Made by a program: the position numbers and the translations under genes. Shown here in pieces: positions 23,297-30,885 of a DNA stretch of 64,000 nucleotides. Each line of letters opens with the position of its first letter. Within the stretch, counting starts at the first letter, position 1. The notes below the pieces were generated by a model. That model made no database searches. It was not told the DNA's origin and was given only the letters and a program-made list of their open reading frames with translations. The DNA comes from Oscillospiraceae bacterium (GTDB lineage: Bacteria > Bacillota > Clostridia > Oscillospirales > Oscillospiraceae): positions 59,433 to 123,432 of the forward strand of contig CADBWQ010000001.1 of assembly GCA_902798545.1 (NCBI GenBank), given 5' to 3'.

Positions 23297-25645
23297 TTAA
23301 ATTACCTCGTCCATATAAATTGCGTCTTCCAGTTCCTGCACGGCTTTCAGATAGCCGGCCTTGCCGCCGAAGAAGGAAGAAATCTTCGCCGGTTTTCCAT
23401 ATCGGAGGAACGGGTCGAGTTTCAGGATTTCTGCTTTGCCGATCTCGCGGATACCGAGATCCATGTATTTGTCCAGCAGCGCTTCCAGGATCTCCCGGGC
23501 TACGCCGCTGTACTTGCTGAGGAAGTCCCGCTTTTTTACGTTGTTGGCACGCTCTCTCCGGGTCAGCGGCTTTTTGTCATAGGCCACATGGCAGATGAAG
23601 TCAAAATCATCCACGTCGATCATGCCCTGCTCGGCTTTCATCTTCTCCAGGTCGATGCCACGTTCACGCAGCATGTCGCGGATCTTTTCCTTTTTTGGGT
23701 CCGCCCGCCATTCCCGGATAAAGGCGTCCAGCGTGGCATACGCGCCCCGCACATTTTCTTTGGTGTAGTCGGTGATGCTCTCCTGCCGGAGCAGCTTGCC
23801 GTTTGCATCATAGATCGAGACAGTTTTAAAGACGATTTCCACACGGCAGCCGTTACGGTCCACAACCGGTTTTTCTTTCAGAATTGCTGGAGGAGACGGC
23901 GGAACGGGCGGATAATCCACAGGACCCGGTCCGGATTTTGGCTTAGGCGGATAATCCGGATCAATCTCAATGGGCCCGTCCCAATCCGGATCCGCAAACA
24001 GCCGGGTCACGTTGCGGAAGTCCATGACCACAAAGTGGGTCTTTCCCTCTTTTTCCCGCAGCCGGGTGCCGCGGCCGATGATCTGTTTGAATTCCGTCAT
24101 GGAGCCGATCATCTCGTCCAGCACAATCAGCTTGGTCATTTTGCAGTCTGCGCCGGTGGACAGCAGCTTGGAAGTCGTGGCGATGACCGGATACGGTGCG
24201 GAAACGGAGATAAAATAATCCAGTTTGCTCTTGCCGTATACGTCGCTGCCGGTGATCCGGACCACATAATCCGGATTCTTTTTGACCATGTCCGCATTCA
24301 GGTTGACCAGTGCAATGCGCATACGCTCGGCGGCGTCCTCCGTGGCGCAGAAGACGATGGTTTTCGCCATGCGGTCGGTGGCTTTCAGATATTTGGTGAT
24401 CTCTGTGGCGACCTGCTGGATGCGGTCCTCGATGATGATGTTGTAATCGTAGTCACTGTTGGTATAGATTCGATCCTCGATCGGGTTGCCGTATTTATCA
24501 AGCTGTCCCTTCCTGGGCCGCCAGCCGTCGCCGATATCCGTGGTGATGTTGATCACCTTGAACGGGGCCAGGAACCCGTCCTCGATGCCCTCCTTCAGGC
24601 TGTAGGTATAGATCGGATCTCCGAAATAACTGATGTTGGAGATGTACTTCGTTTCCTTCGGTGTGGCCGTCATGCCAATCTGCGTGGCGGAACTGAAGTA
24701 TTCCAGGATGCGACGCCAACGGCTCTCTTCTTTGGCGGAACCGCGGTGACACTCGTCCACGATGATAAGATCGAAGAAGTCCGGGGAGAACAGTTCCGAA
24801 AAATGCTCCTGATCGTCATCACCGACAAGCTGCTGATACAGCGAAAAATATACTTCATGGGATGTGATGGTGCTGCGGTCGTCCTTGGCGACATTAATCT
24901 TGTGAATGACCTTTTCCAACGGCGCAAAATCCTGCTGGATGGACTGATCCACGAGAATGTTCCGGTCGGCCAGATAGAGGATCTTCCGTTTCATCCCGCT
25001 CTGGAGGAGTCGATAGACGATCTGGAACGCAGTATAGGTCTTGCCGGTGCCAGTAGCCATAACGAGCAAAAGACGGTCCCGCCCCTGGGCAATAGCATCC
25101 AGCGTACGGTTAATGGCAATACGCTGATAATAGCGGGGAGGATAGGTGTTCTGACTGCTGTAATAGGGCTGATCCAACACCTTCTGCTGTGCCGGGGTAA
25201 TACCGGTGCCGCCATTGCGCTCTGCTTTATATCTCGCAATCAGTTCCTCTTCCGTGGGGAATTCGTCCAGGTCAATCTCCCGCTCCAGGCCGGTAAGGAA
25301 ATCGTGCTCCATAAAGCCGTCGCCATTTGAACTGTACGCAAACGGCAGATCAAGCATCTGGGCGTAGGTCATGGCCTGCTGCAGGCCGAAAGAGACACTG
25401 TGATTATTATCTTTCGCTTCAACGATGGCGATAGGATTGTTTGCCCTCAGATACAGCACATAGTCTGCGCGCTTCGGAGGCTCACGGAACACAAGGTTTC
25501 CCTTGATGTTGACTCTTCCGTCCGTGATCTGCGTTTCCATCGTGATCTTCTGGATGTTCCACTTGGAGGTAATGGCCGGGGTAATATACTGCAGCTTGAT
25601 GTCTTCCTCAGTCATCTGTTTCTTATCCAGTATATCCATCGTCAT
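23297..25645 (-). CDS. hsdR: Type I restriction-modification endonuclease/translocase subunit HsdR
   Basis: Motor and nuclease subunit. The 782-residue protein starts with a PD-(E/D)XK nuclease domain (Asp61 in RADYVLYL; EAK at 76-78), followed by two RecA-like helicase domains with Walker A ATGTGKT (197-203), DECH (IIVDECHRGS) and MTATP. A C-terminal helical region binds the methylase. The length fits the shorter EcoKI/EcoEI-like R proteins. The ATG overlaps the stop of the preceding XRE gene (ATGA), so the controller and nuclease are translationally coupled. Confidence 0.96.
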   Translation of the reverse strand: MTMDILDKKQMTEEDIKLQYITPAITSKWNIQKITMETQITDGRVNIKGNLVFREPPKRADYVLYLRANNPIAIVEAKDNNHSVSFGLQQAMTYAQMLDLPFAYSSNGDGFMEHDFLTGLEREIDLDEFPTEEELIARYKAERNGGTGITPAQQKVLDQPYYSSQNTYPPRYYQRIAINRTLDAIAQGRDRLLLVMATGTGKTYTAFQIVYRLLQSGMKRKILYLADRNILVDQSIQQDFAPLEKVIHKINVAKDDRSTITSHEVYFSLYQQLVGDDDQEHFSELFSPDFFDLIIVDECHRGSAKEESRWRRILEYFSSATQIGMTATPKETKYISNISYFGDPIYTYSLKEGIEDGFLAPFKVINITTDIGDGWRPRKGQLDKYGNPIEDRIYTNSDYDYNIIIEDRIQQVATEITKYLKATDRMAKTIVFCATEDAAERMRIALVNLNADMVKKNPDYVVRITGSDVYGKSKLDYFISVSAPYPVIATTSKLLSTGADCKMTKLIVLDEMIGSMTEFKQIIGRGTRLREKEGKTHFVVMDFRNVTRLFADPDWDGPIEIDPDYPPKPKSGPGPVDYPPVPPSPPAILKEKPVVDRNGCRVEIVFKTVSIYDANGKLLRQESITDYTKENVRGAYATLDAFIREWRADPKKEKIRDMLRERGIDLEKMKAEQGMIDVDDFDFICHVAYDKKPLTRRERANNVKKRDFLSKYSGVAREILEALLDKYMDLGIREIGKAEILKLDPFLRYGKPAKISSFFGGKAGYLKAVQELEDAIYMDEVI

Positions 25646-25866
25646 GCCATCCTTTCCCCGGCCTGATCGGGGATGATCTCCATGATATCATCCATCGTGC
25701 AGTCCAACGTTTTGCAGATCTTGACGAGCACTTCGACCCGAACATCCTCGTTTTTGCCGAGATGCGCCATAGCATTGGTCGAAATCTTGGCAGCGCGAAT
25801 CAATTCAGATTTGCTCATGTGCTTATCAATCAGCAGATGCCAGAGCCTATCATAACTAACTGCCAT
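25642..25866 (-). CDS. XRE-family regulator leading the type I RM operon
   Basis: A 74-residue helix-turn-helix protein. Residues about 5-62 (LIDKHMSKSELIRAAKISTN, AMAHLGKNEDVRVEVLVKIC, TLDCTMDDIMEI) form a Cro/CI fold. GGGGAGG precedes the ATG and its last codons overlap hsdR by ATGA. As the first gene of the operon it probably acts as a controller that limits or delays hsdR expression, as C proteins do in type II systems. That role is inferred from position. Confidence 0.9.
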   Translation of the reverse strand: MAVSYDRLWHLLIDKHMSKSELIRAAKISTNAMAHLGKNEDVRVEVLVKICKTLDCTMDDIMEIIPDQAGERMA

Positions 25867-25902
25867 TTCGGCACCTCCCCAAATGGGATTTCATCTTAAA
25901 TG

Positions 25903-25931
25903 AGTATATCATTGCGGCCCATATTGTTCAA
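25903..25931 (-). promoter_or_regulatory. Promoter of the type I RM operon
   Basis: TTGAAC (25926-25931), 17-base spacer and TATACT (25903-25908) on the minus strand, about 35 bases before the XRE start. Short repeats between the -10 and the gene (AAAT-3-ATTT, 25881-25891) could be the controller's operator. Confidence 0.7.
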
Positions 25932-25965
25932 TATTATTTTGCGATTCTCAATCAAAGCAGAAATG

Positions 25966-26005
25966 AAAAAAGCACCATAAGCATGAAAACCATACTTATG
26001 GTGCT
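25966..26005 (-). terminator. Terminator shielding the RM promoter
   Basis: An 11-bp perfect stem (25971-25981 with 25995-26005) followed on the minus strand by TTTTT. It would stop leftward read-through before it reaches the RM promoter. The rest of the 409-base gap (25867-26275) holds the RM promoter, a tandem duplication at 26066 and the promoter at 26222. Confidence 0.75.
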
Positions 26006-26065
26006 ATCACTGTGTGTTAGAACACCAGTATTCATACAATTCAGCGTTTCTTCTCGCCAGACGGG

Positions 26066-26087
26066 GGTGGGTGCAAGGTGGGTGCAA
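26066..26087 (+). repeat. Perfect 11-bp tandem duplication upstream of the RM operon
   Basis: GGTGGGTGCAA occurs twice with no gap. It is one of three such duplications in the accessory region, lying between the RM cassette and the two-gene segment at 26276-27385. Confidence 0.7.
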
Positions 26088-26221
26088 AACCTTCTTCGCC
26101 TCATTTTCGAAAAACACCAACCGTATGTGGAATAAGAGCGTTCTTTTCTCTTTGCTACCGCACAGTCTTAAATACTGCTTTCAAAGTCGCCTTTCGGCTT
26201 CCCGCTACACCGTTTTATCTG

Positions 26222-26251
26222 TTGAGATCATCTTATTATTGTCAATATAAA
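26222..26251 (+). promoter_or_regulatory. Promoter of the 26276 gene
   Basis: TTGAGA (26222-26227), an 18-base spacer and TATAAA (26246-26251), about 25 bases before the ATG. Confidence 0.5.
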
Positions 26252-26275
26252 TTTGCAAAAAAGGAGTGCAATCCC

Positions 26276-26611
26276 ATGAACGAATCCAACACCATCGCCA
26301 TGTTTCACGTTGCGCTCGACGCGACTGGAAGACTCCGGCCTATCATCAACGCATCCATTCCGTTTGGTGATCTGGAGATCCTTCAGAAACTGCTGTCTAC
26401 CAATCGCGTCGGCGGTAAGCCAGTTGACTACAATGAGAAGATCGGGTACTTCTTCATGTACGACAACAACTTGTCGCGCCCCTACCCGAACGTGATCATC
26501 TGGCGACATGAAAAATGTGACGGCAAGTCCGTGATAGTGGATGTGAATCAGGAAGACTTTCGAGCGGTCCAGTACGCTTACGAGAATTTCCTGACTCCAG
26601 CTAAATCATAA
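26276..26611 (+). CDS. Small protein of unknown function
   Basis: A 111-residue soluble protein starting MNESNTIAMFHVALDATGRL at the ATG at 26276, with AAAAAAGGAG at correct spacing. It is not recognised. It has a mix of charged and aromatic residues, with a Tyr/Asn-rich centre (IGYFFMYDNNLSRPYPNVII) and no signal peptide or membrane segment. It lies alone on the plus strand between the RM operon and a minus-strand zinc-ribbon TPR gene, in the accessory region beside tRNA-Ser, so it is likely transferred cargo. Confidence 0.65.
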   Translation: MNESNTIAMFHVALDATGRLRPIINASIPFGDLEILQKLLSTNRVGGKPVDYNEKIGYFFMYDNNLSRPYPNVIIWRHEKCDGKSVIVDVNQEDFRAVQYAYENFLTPAKS

Positions 26612-26650
26612 TTATAGCCGGTGATAGGCGGAACGTTTATAATCTTCTCC

Positions 26651-27385
26651 TTATATCATAAACTGGAAAAGGTGCAGTTCTCTGCAGATTGTATCGATGG
26701 AATCCTTGCTGTAACCTTTTTCTTTCGCAACCGATAGATACTTCTTTGCGTTTTTCATGTCTCCCAGCTTGCCAAGGCAGTATGCATAATTCCCGTAAGT
26801 AATGGCGACATCTTCAGCGCATGCCGACATGGGATCCGAAACGATGATCGCGACAGCTTTTTCATATTGTTCTTTTGCTTGCGCATAATGTCCTGACTTG
26901 AAATAGGTCGAACCAATGTTGTTATAGACTGACGGGTCATTCGGATACAAGTCCTCCGCTTTCCGATAATACTCCATAGCCTTCTCAAATGAGCCAAGCC
27001 GCCAGTACGCTCTTCCGAGTCTCAACAGCACGGTGTTGTCTTCCGGGGCGAGATTCATTGCTTTGATAAGTGTCCGGAGCTCATTCTGATAGTCCTTTTT
27101 CTCTGCGAATGTAACCGCTTCTGACAGCAAAACAGCAACCTGTGCGGCTACTGCTTCCTGATCTTCACTGGTATTCTGCTCATCGGTGTAAAGAATCGTT
27201 CCGCAGTGTTCGCATCTGTATTTTCCCTTGTATACGTTTCTGAGATCACTGCTCCCGCAGGATGTGCATTTCATCGGGTGCAGATGAGATTTTTCCAGAT
27301 TGCCTTCTCCTGTCACCTTTGATCCGCAGCCAGGGCAGAATGCTGCATTATCAGGAAGAACGGCTCCACAGAATATACAAAACAT
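26651..27385 (-). CDS. Zinc-ribbon and TPR-repeat protein
   Basis: A 244-residue protein with two N-terminal zinc ribbons: MFCIFCGAVLPDNAAFCPGC (CxxC pairs) and CTSCGSSDLRNVYKGKYRCE-HC (CxxC pairs). A linker leads to three or four tetratricopeptide repeats (about residues 100-200; LLRLGRAYWRLGSFEKAMEY, YYRKAEDLYPNDPSVYNNIG). TPRs mediate protein contacts. Zinc-ribbon plus TPR proteins of this sort are widespread in gut Firmicutes with no assigned role. The gene's promoter lies in the tyrosine-recombinase remnant region, so expression may date from the insertion. Confidence 0.85.
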   Translation of the reverse strand: MFCIFCGAVLPDNAAFCPGCGSKVTGEGNLEKSHLHPMKCTSCGSSDLRNVYKGKYRCEHCGTILYTDEQNTSEDQEAVAAQVAVLLSEAVTFAEKKDYQNELRTLIKAMNLAPEDNTVLLRLGRAYWRLGSFEKAMEYYRKAEDLYPNDPSVYNNIGSTYFKSGHYAQAKEQYEKAVAIIVSDPMSACAEDVAITYGNYAYCLGKLGDMKNAKKYLSVAKEKGYSKDSIDTICRELHLFQFMI

Positions 27386-27425
27386 CTTTTTCCGTCTCCT
27401 ATAATAATCCGATTTATCAAGATGG

Positions 27426-27454
27426 AGTATACCATAAATCTCGGGCTTTCGGAA
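27426..27454 (-). promoter_or_regulatory. Promoter of the zinc-ribbon TPR gene
   Basis: TATACT (27426-27431) with a weak TTCCGA -35 box (27449-27454) at 17 bases, minus strand, about 40 bases before the start at 27385, which has an AGGAGACGG ribosome site. Confidence 0.5.
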
Positions 27455-27492
27455 GATACTTTAGTTGGAATGAAAATCACATAATAATGATA

Positions 27493-27606
27493 CTATCAAC
27501 GACATCAGATATTTATTCCCATGCGATCAAAGAAGCGGATGCACGAGCTGCAGAAGATTATGCGAGTGCGATCCGCAGAAAGCCCCAGCAGAAAAAAGCG
27601 AATTAA
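27493..27606 (+). pseudogene. C-terminal remnant of a tyrosine recombinase (integrase)
   Basis: The frame LSTTSDIYSHAIKEADARAA, then EDYASAIRRKPQQKKAN and stop, matches the extreme C terminus of phage or ICE tyrosine recombinases, where the catalytic Tyr sits in an xxxIYSHA motif. Everything upstream (catalytic Arg and His boxes, arm-binding domain) is absent, so it is an inactive relic. It sits 154 bases from the tRNA-Ser 3' end, the expected place for an integrase of a tRNA-targeted element. The rest of the 374-base gap (27386-27759) holds two terminators, a promoter and a tandem duplication. Confidence 0.7.
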
Positions 27607-27611
27607 AAAAA

Positions 27612-27654
27612 GGCGGCTACAGCTCCAAGACAGGATCCGTAGCCGCCGTTTTTT
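27612..27654. terminator. Terminator after the integrase remnant
   Basis: A 9-bp stem, GGCGGCTAC/GTAGCCGCC (27612-27620 with 27639-27647), with an 18-base loop and TTTTTT on the plus side; A-rich sequence on the other side makes it likely bidirectional. Confidence 0.8.
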
Positions 27655-27660
27655 GAGAAT

Positions 27661-27682
27661 TGTGCGGTAAATGTGCGGTAAA
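27661..27682 (+). repeat. Perfect 11-bp tandem duplication beside tRNA-Ser
   Basis: TGTGCGGTAAA occurs twice without a gap, 55 bases after the integrase remnant and 78 bases from the tRNA-Ser 3' end. Confidence 0.7.
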
Positions 27683-27721
27683 TCATGAAAAACGGAAAAT
27701 GAATTTGCTGAAAAAATACAG

Positions 27722-27757
27722 AAAAACCGCCCGATTCGTAAGAATCAGGCGGTTTTT
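27722..27757 (-). terminator. tRNA-Ser terminator
   Basis: A long stem with one mismatch (27722-27737 with 27742-27757; AAAAACCGCC arms, GTAA loop) directly after the tRNA-Ser 3' end on the minus strand. It ends in a T run. Confidence 0.85.
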
Positions 27758-27759
27758 AG

Positions 27760-27850
27760 TGGCGGAGAGAAAGGGATTCGAACCCTTGCCCAGCTTGCAC
27801 TGGCTACCGCATTTCGAGTGCGGACCCTTCGACCACTTGGGTATCTCTCC
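27760..27850 (-). tRNA. tRNA-Ser (anticodon CGA)
   Basis: A class II tRNA of 91 bases including an encoded CCA. The acceptor stem GGAGAGA/TCTCTCC, anticodon loop CTCGAAA between CCGCA and TGCGG, a long variable arm and the T arm GGGTTCGAATCCC are all clear on the minus strand. It reads the UCG codon. The gene's 3' side faces the integrase remnant and accessory cassettes, making it the likely integration target. No second copy of its 3' end was found in the window. Confidence 0.97.
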
Positions 27851-27906
27851 GTTTGCTCCGATATTATAACGAAAAGCACATCAAAAATCAAGTCCTGAAA
27901 CAGGGC

Positions 27907-29277
27907 TCATTCGGCGGTCAGGTGCTCTCCGATCTTATATACATCTCCTGCACCAACCGTCAGGATGATGTCACCGGGCTGGGCGGTCTCGCGCAGAACC
28001 GCTTCCAGTTCTTCAAAAGACGGGAAGAAACTGGCGCCTTCAATCTGGTCTGCAAGAGCAGAGGAGGAAATACCGATGGTGTTCTTCTCTCTGGCGGCGA
28101 AGATCTCTGCAAGAAACACAACATCCGGCCTTCTAAGTTCACGGACAAAGTCCTGAAACAGCGCGGCAGTTCTCGAATAGGTATGTGGCTGGAACACGAG
28201 TACCGTGCGCTTGTAGTTCAGGGTCTCCACGGTATCCAGCAGGCACTTCAGCTCACCGGGATGATGGGCATAGTCATCATAGACATCTGCACCGTTGAAC
28301 TTCCCTTTAAACTCGAAGCGGCGTCCCGCGCCGTTGAAGCCGGCGAGGCCGTACTTGACCGCATAGGGACGGATGCCGAGACAGATTGCGGCGGCAGTTG
28401 CCGCGAGGGCGTTCTTCACGTTGTGCTCACCCGGCACATGCAGTGTTACGTCGGTGAACCGCTTTCCCTTGTAGATGATGTCAAAATGAGAGTTTGCCCC
28501 GATATACTCAATATTCTCCGCGTGGACATCCGCCTTCCTGTTCAGGCCGAAGGTGATCATCTTTCTGTCCAGATCCATCAGCGTCTGCATGGTGTTGAGG
28601 TCGTCATAGTTTGCCACCACATAACCGTCCTGCGGGACGCGGGAGGCAAAGGCACGGAAGCTCTTCTCCACATCATAGAGATCCTTGAAGAAGTCCAGAT
28701 GATCCGCTTCAATGTTCAGAACCACTGCGATCGTCGGATGGAAAGAGAGGAAGGAGTTGTAATATTCGCAGGCTTCCATGACGATCACATTCCCGTGGCC
28801 GACACGGTGCCCTGCGTTCAGCAGCGGCAGCGTTCCGCCGATCATGACGGTGGGATCCTTGTCCGCTGCCATCAGAATATGGGTGCACATGGAGGTGGTG
28901 GTGGTTTTCCCGTGTGTGCCGGAAATGCAGATTGCATTTCCGTAGTCTCTGGAGATCGTCCCCCAGGCTTCTGTGCGTTCGAACACCGGAATGTTCATCG
29001 CTCTTGCCTGCATGATCTCAGGGTTTTCATCCCTCACGGCTGCCGTGCGCACCACGAAATCTGTATCCGCAGGAATATTTTCTGCCCTGTGTCCGATCTC
29101 GACATGAATGCCCTTCTTCTCCAGGGAAATCACGTTCTGGCTGCGGTTGGAGTCCGAACCGCATACATTGATGCCCATGCCGAGCAGGACCTCTGCCAGC
29201 GAGGACATGGATACACCGCCGATTCCGATCAGATATCCCTTGCGGCCGGGGGACATGTAATTTGAAAAATCTGCCAT
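27907..29277 (-). CDS. murC: UDP-N-acetylmuramate--L-alanine ligase MurC
   Basis: Adds L-Ala to UDP-MurNAc in peptidoglycan precursor synthesis. The 456-residue protein has the Mur ligase order: N-terminal Rossmann domain (LIGIGGVSMSSLAEVLLGMG), central ATPase domain with GTHGKTTTTSM, and a C-terminal domain with FNGAGRRFEFKG and YDDYAHHPGELKCLL. Length fits the family. It has its own promoter (29358) and is divergent from the uracil-DNA glycosylase gene. No anomalies were seen. Confidence 0.97.
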   Translation of the reverse strand: MADFSNYMSPGRKGYLIGIGGVSMSSLAEVLLGMGINVCGSDSNRSQNVISLEKKGIHVEIGHRAENIPADTDFVVRTAAVRDENPEIMQARAMNIPVFERTEAWGTISRDYGNAICISGTHGKTTTTSMCTHILMAADKDPTVMIGGTLPLLNAGHRVGHGNVIVMEACEYYNSFLSFHPTIAVVLNIEADHLDFFKDLYDVEKSFRAFASRVPQDGYVVANYDDLNTMQTLMDLDRKMITFGLNRKADVHAENIEYIGANSHFDIIYKGKRFTDVTLHVPGEHNVKNALAATAAAICLGIRPYAVKYGLAGFNGAGRRFEFKGKFNGADVYDDYAHHPGELKCLLDTVETLNYKRTVLVFQPHTYSRTAALFQDFVRELRRPDVVFLAEIFAAREKNTIGISSSALADQIEGASFFPSFEELEAVLRETAQPGDIILTVGAGDVYKIGEHLTAE

Positions 29278-29303
29278 GCAATTACTCCGTTATAAAAATG
29301 CTG

Positions 29304-29332
29304 TTGAGTTTCTTCCCTGCTGATGGTAAAAT
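29304..29332 (+). promoter_or_regulatory. Promoter of the uracil-DNA glycosylase gene cluster
   Basis: TTGAGT (29304-29309), 17-base spacer, TAAAAT (29327-29332). It faces the murC promoter 26 bases away, so the two transcripts overlap at their 5' ends. Confidence 0.55.
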
Positions 29333-29357
29333 GACTGTCATATTCATAAGCTTTGGT

Positions 29358-29386
29358 ATTATAAACCAGCGCAGATATGATTGCAA
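29358..29386 (-). promoter_or_regulatory. murC promoter
   Basis: TTGCAA (29381-29386), 17-base spacer and a perfect TATAAT (29358-29363) on the minus strand, about 80 bases before the murC start. Confidence 0.7.
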
Positions 29387-29413
29387 GCTTTTTTATCTTG
29401 GAGGTCTTTTCCC

Positions 29414-29983
29414 ATGGACAGCTGGGATGCTCTGAAAACCGAATGTTCCTCCTGCCGCGCCTGTCCGCTCTGCGAAGGCCGCCACAACCTTGTTTTCGGC
29501 GTTGGGAACGAGCAGGCAGACCTGATGTTTATTGGTGAAGGTCCCGGTGAGCAGGAAGATCTGCAGGGCGTTCCCTTTGTAGGCCCGGCCGGAAAGCTTC
29601 TCGACTCCATGCTGGAGATGATCGATCTTGACCGGAGCATGATCTACATCGCAAATATGGTCAAGTGCCGTCCTCCCAACAACCGCGATCCCCAGGGAGC
29701 TGAAATAGCCGCGTGCCGTTCCTGGCTGGACCGGCAGATCTCGCTTGTGGATCCAAAGCTTATCGTTTGCCTGGGCCGAATTTCCGCCACTGCACTGATT
29801 CGGGAGGATTTCCGAATTACGCGGGAGCACGGGCGCTGGTTTGATCTGGGCAGCAGACGCATTCTCGCTACATTCCATCCCTCCGCATTACTGCGGGATC
29901 CCTCCCGCCGGCCGGAGGCATTCATGGATCTGCGAGAGATTCGAAAGGAGTACAGGGCGCTGAAAAGCAGCCACAACTTATGA
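29414..29983 (+). CDS. Family 4 uracil-DNA glycosylase (Fe-S)
   Basis: Excises uracil from DNA, starting base-excision repair. I choose the ATG at 29414 (189 residues) because GGAGG lies 9 bases before it. The N-terminal cysteines (CSSCRACPLC) with later Cys residues coordinate a 4Fe-4S cluster, typical of family 4. The active-site GEGPGEQEDLQGVPFVGPAG and the C-terminal HPSALLRDP are intact. The gene overlaps the next one by ATGA and starts a plus-strand run of six genes. Confidence 0.95.
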   Translation: MDSWDALKTECSSCRACPLCEGRHNLVFGVGNEQADLMFIGEGPGEQEDLQGVPFVGPAGKLLDSMLEMIDLDRSMIYIANMVKCRPPNNRDPQGAEIAACRSWLDRQISLVDPKLIVCLGRISATALIREDFRITREHGRWFDLGSRRILATFHPSALLRDPSRRPEAFMDLREIRKEYRALKSSHNL

Positions 29984-30885
29984 CACCAATTCATTTTAAA
30001 ACCGTCACACTCTGTGACAAAACATGGGTTGACCCCATCGTCATGGCCGAGAACAGCCCAAGCGCTGACTACAATTTCGGCAATATCTATATCTGGGATA
30101 AGTATTACAAGCAGTTGATTTGTCATTTTGAAGACCGGATGATTACAAAGCTCCGCTATGAGGGCGAGCGTGCTTTCGTCTTCCCGATCGGTTCCGGTCC
30201 ATTGCGCCCCGCCATCGAAGCGCTGAAAGCTTTCTGTGACGGGAAGGGCTATCCCCTGCTGCTGCGCGGCGTGACAGAACAGCACTGTCAGGAACTGGAA
30301 GACGCATTTCCCGGGCATTTCAGCTTCACGTTGGAAGAGCATCTCTCAGATTATATCTATCCTGCTGAGAAGCTTGCGACTTATTCCGGGAAAGCGCTTC
30401 ACGGAAAGAAGAACCACTGCAATCGCTTTGAAGCGGAACACGATTGGGATTTTGTTCCGCTTACCCGTCAGCTGATCCCAGGTTGTCTCGACATGCTGGA
30501 TGAGTGGACGGAGGAGAATTCCGAGCGTCTGGAGAGCAGCATCAGCTATGAGCACGATGCCATTATCCGTGCCTTCGCCGCATTTGAAATGCTGGGGCTG
30601 GAGGGTGGCGTCCTCCGCAGTTCGGGAAAGATTGTCGGGTTCACGCTCGGAGAGATGGCAAGCCCCGATACCTTTGACGTTCACTTTGAAAAGGCTGAGA
30701 TCAGCATCAATGGGGCCTATCCCATGGTCTGCCGGGAGATGACCAAGCGTGCGATGGCCGCGCACCCCGGCCTTCGGTATATCAACCGGGAGGACGATAT
30801 GGGAATTGAGGCTCTGCGCAAGTCGAAACTTTCCTATAAGCCGGAGTTTCTTTTGAAGAAGTATCTGGCCAGATGGAGTGACTGA
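29980..30885 (+). CDS. DUF2156 (phosphatidylglycerol lysyltransferase C-terminal-like) protein
   Basis: A 301-residue protein of the DUF2156 family, built from two GNAT-like folds and related to the aminoacyl-transferase domain of MprF and to FemX. Features include SADYNFGNIYIWDKYYKQLI near the start, the central KKNHCNRFEAEH, and the C-terminal LRYINREDDMGIEALRKSKL and SYKPEFLLKKY. No membrane segments are seen, unlike full MprF. It may transfer an aminoacyl or acyl group from a tRNA or CoA donor to a lipid or peptide. Overlaps UDG by 4 bases and GNAT by 1. Confidence 0.85.
   Translation: MTPIHFKTVTLCDKTWVDPIVMAENSPSADYNFGNIYIWDKYYKQLICHFEDRMITKLRYEGERAFVFPIGSGPLRPAIEALKAFCDGKGYPLLLRGVTEQHCQELEDAFPGHFSFTLEEHLSDYIYPAEKLATYSGKALHGKKNHCNRFEAEHDWDFVPLTRQLIPGCLDMLDEWTEENSERLESSISYEHDAIIRAFAAFEMLGLEGGVLRSSGKIVGFTLGEMASPDTFDVHFEKAEISINGAYPMVCREMTKRAMAAHPGLRYINREDDMGIEALRKSKLSYKPEFLLKKYLARWSD

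Noticed and set aside
21905-25330. Very long plus-strand open frame (1141 codons)
   Set aside because: It lies antisense over hsdM and hsdR, whose motifs are intact; its product is low-complexity His/Val/Leu-rich text from codon bias.
27760-27850. Search for a second copy of the tRNA-Ser 3' end as attR
   Set aside because: No second copy of the 3' end sequence was seen near 17.2, 20.3 or 26.0 kb, so exact island limits cannot be given.
27853-29265. Plus-strand frame of 470 codons
   Set aside because: Antisense to murC.
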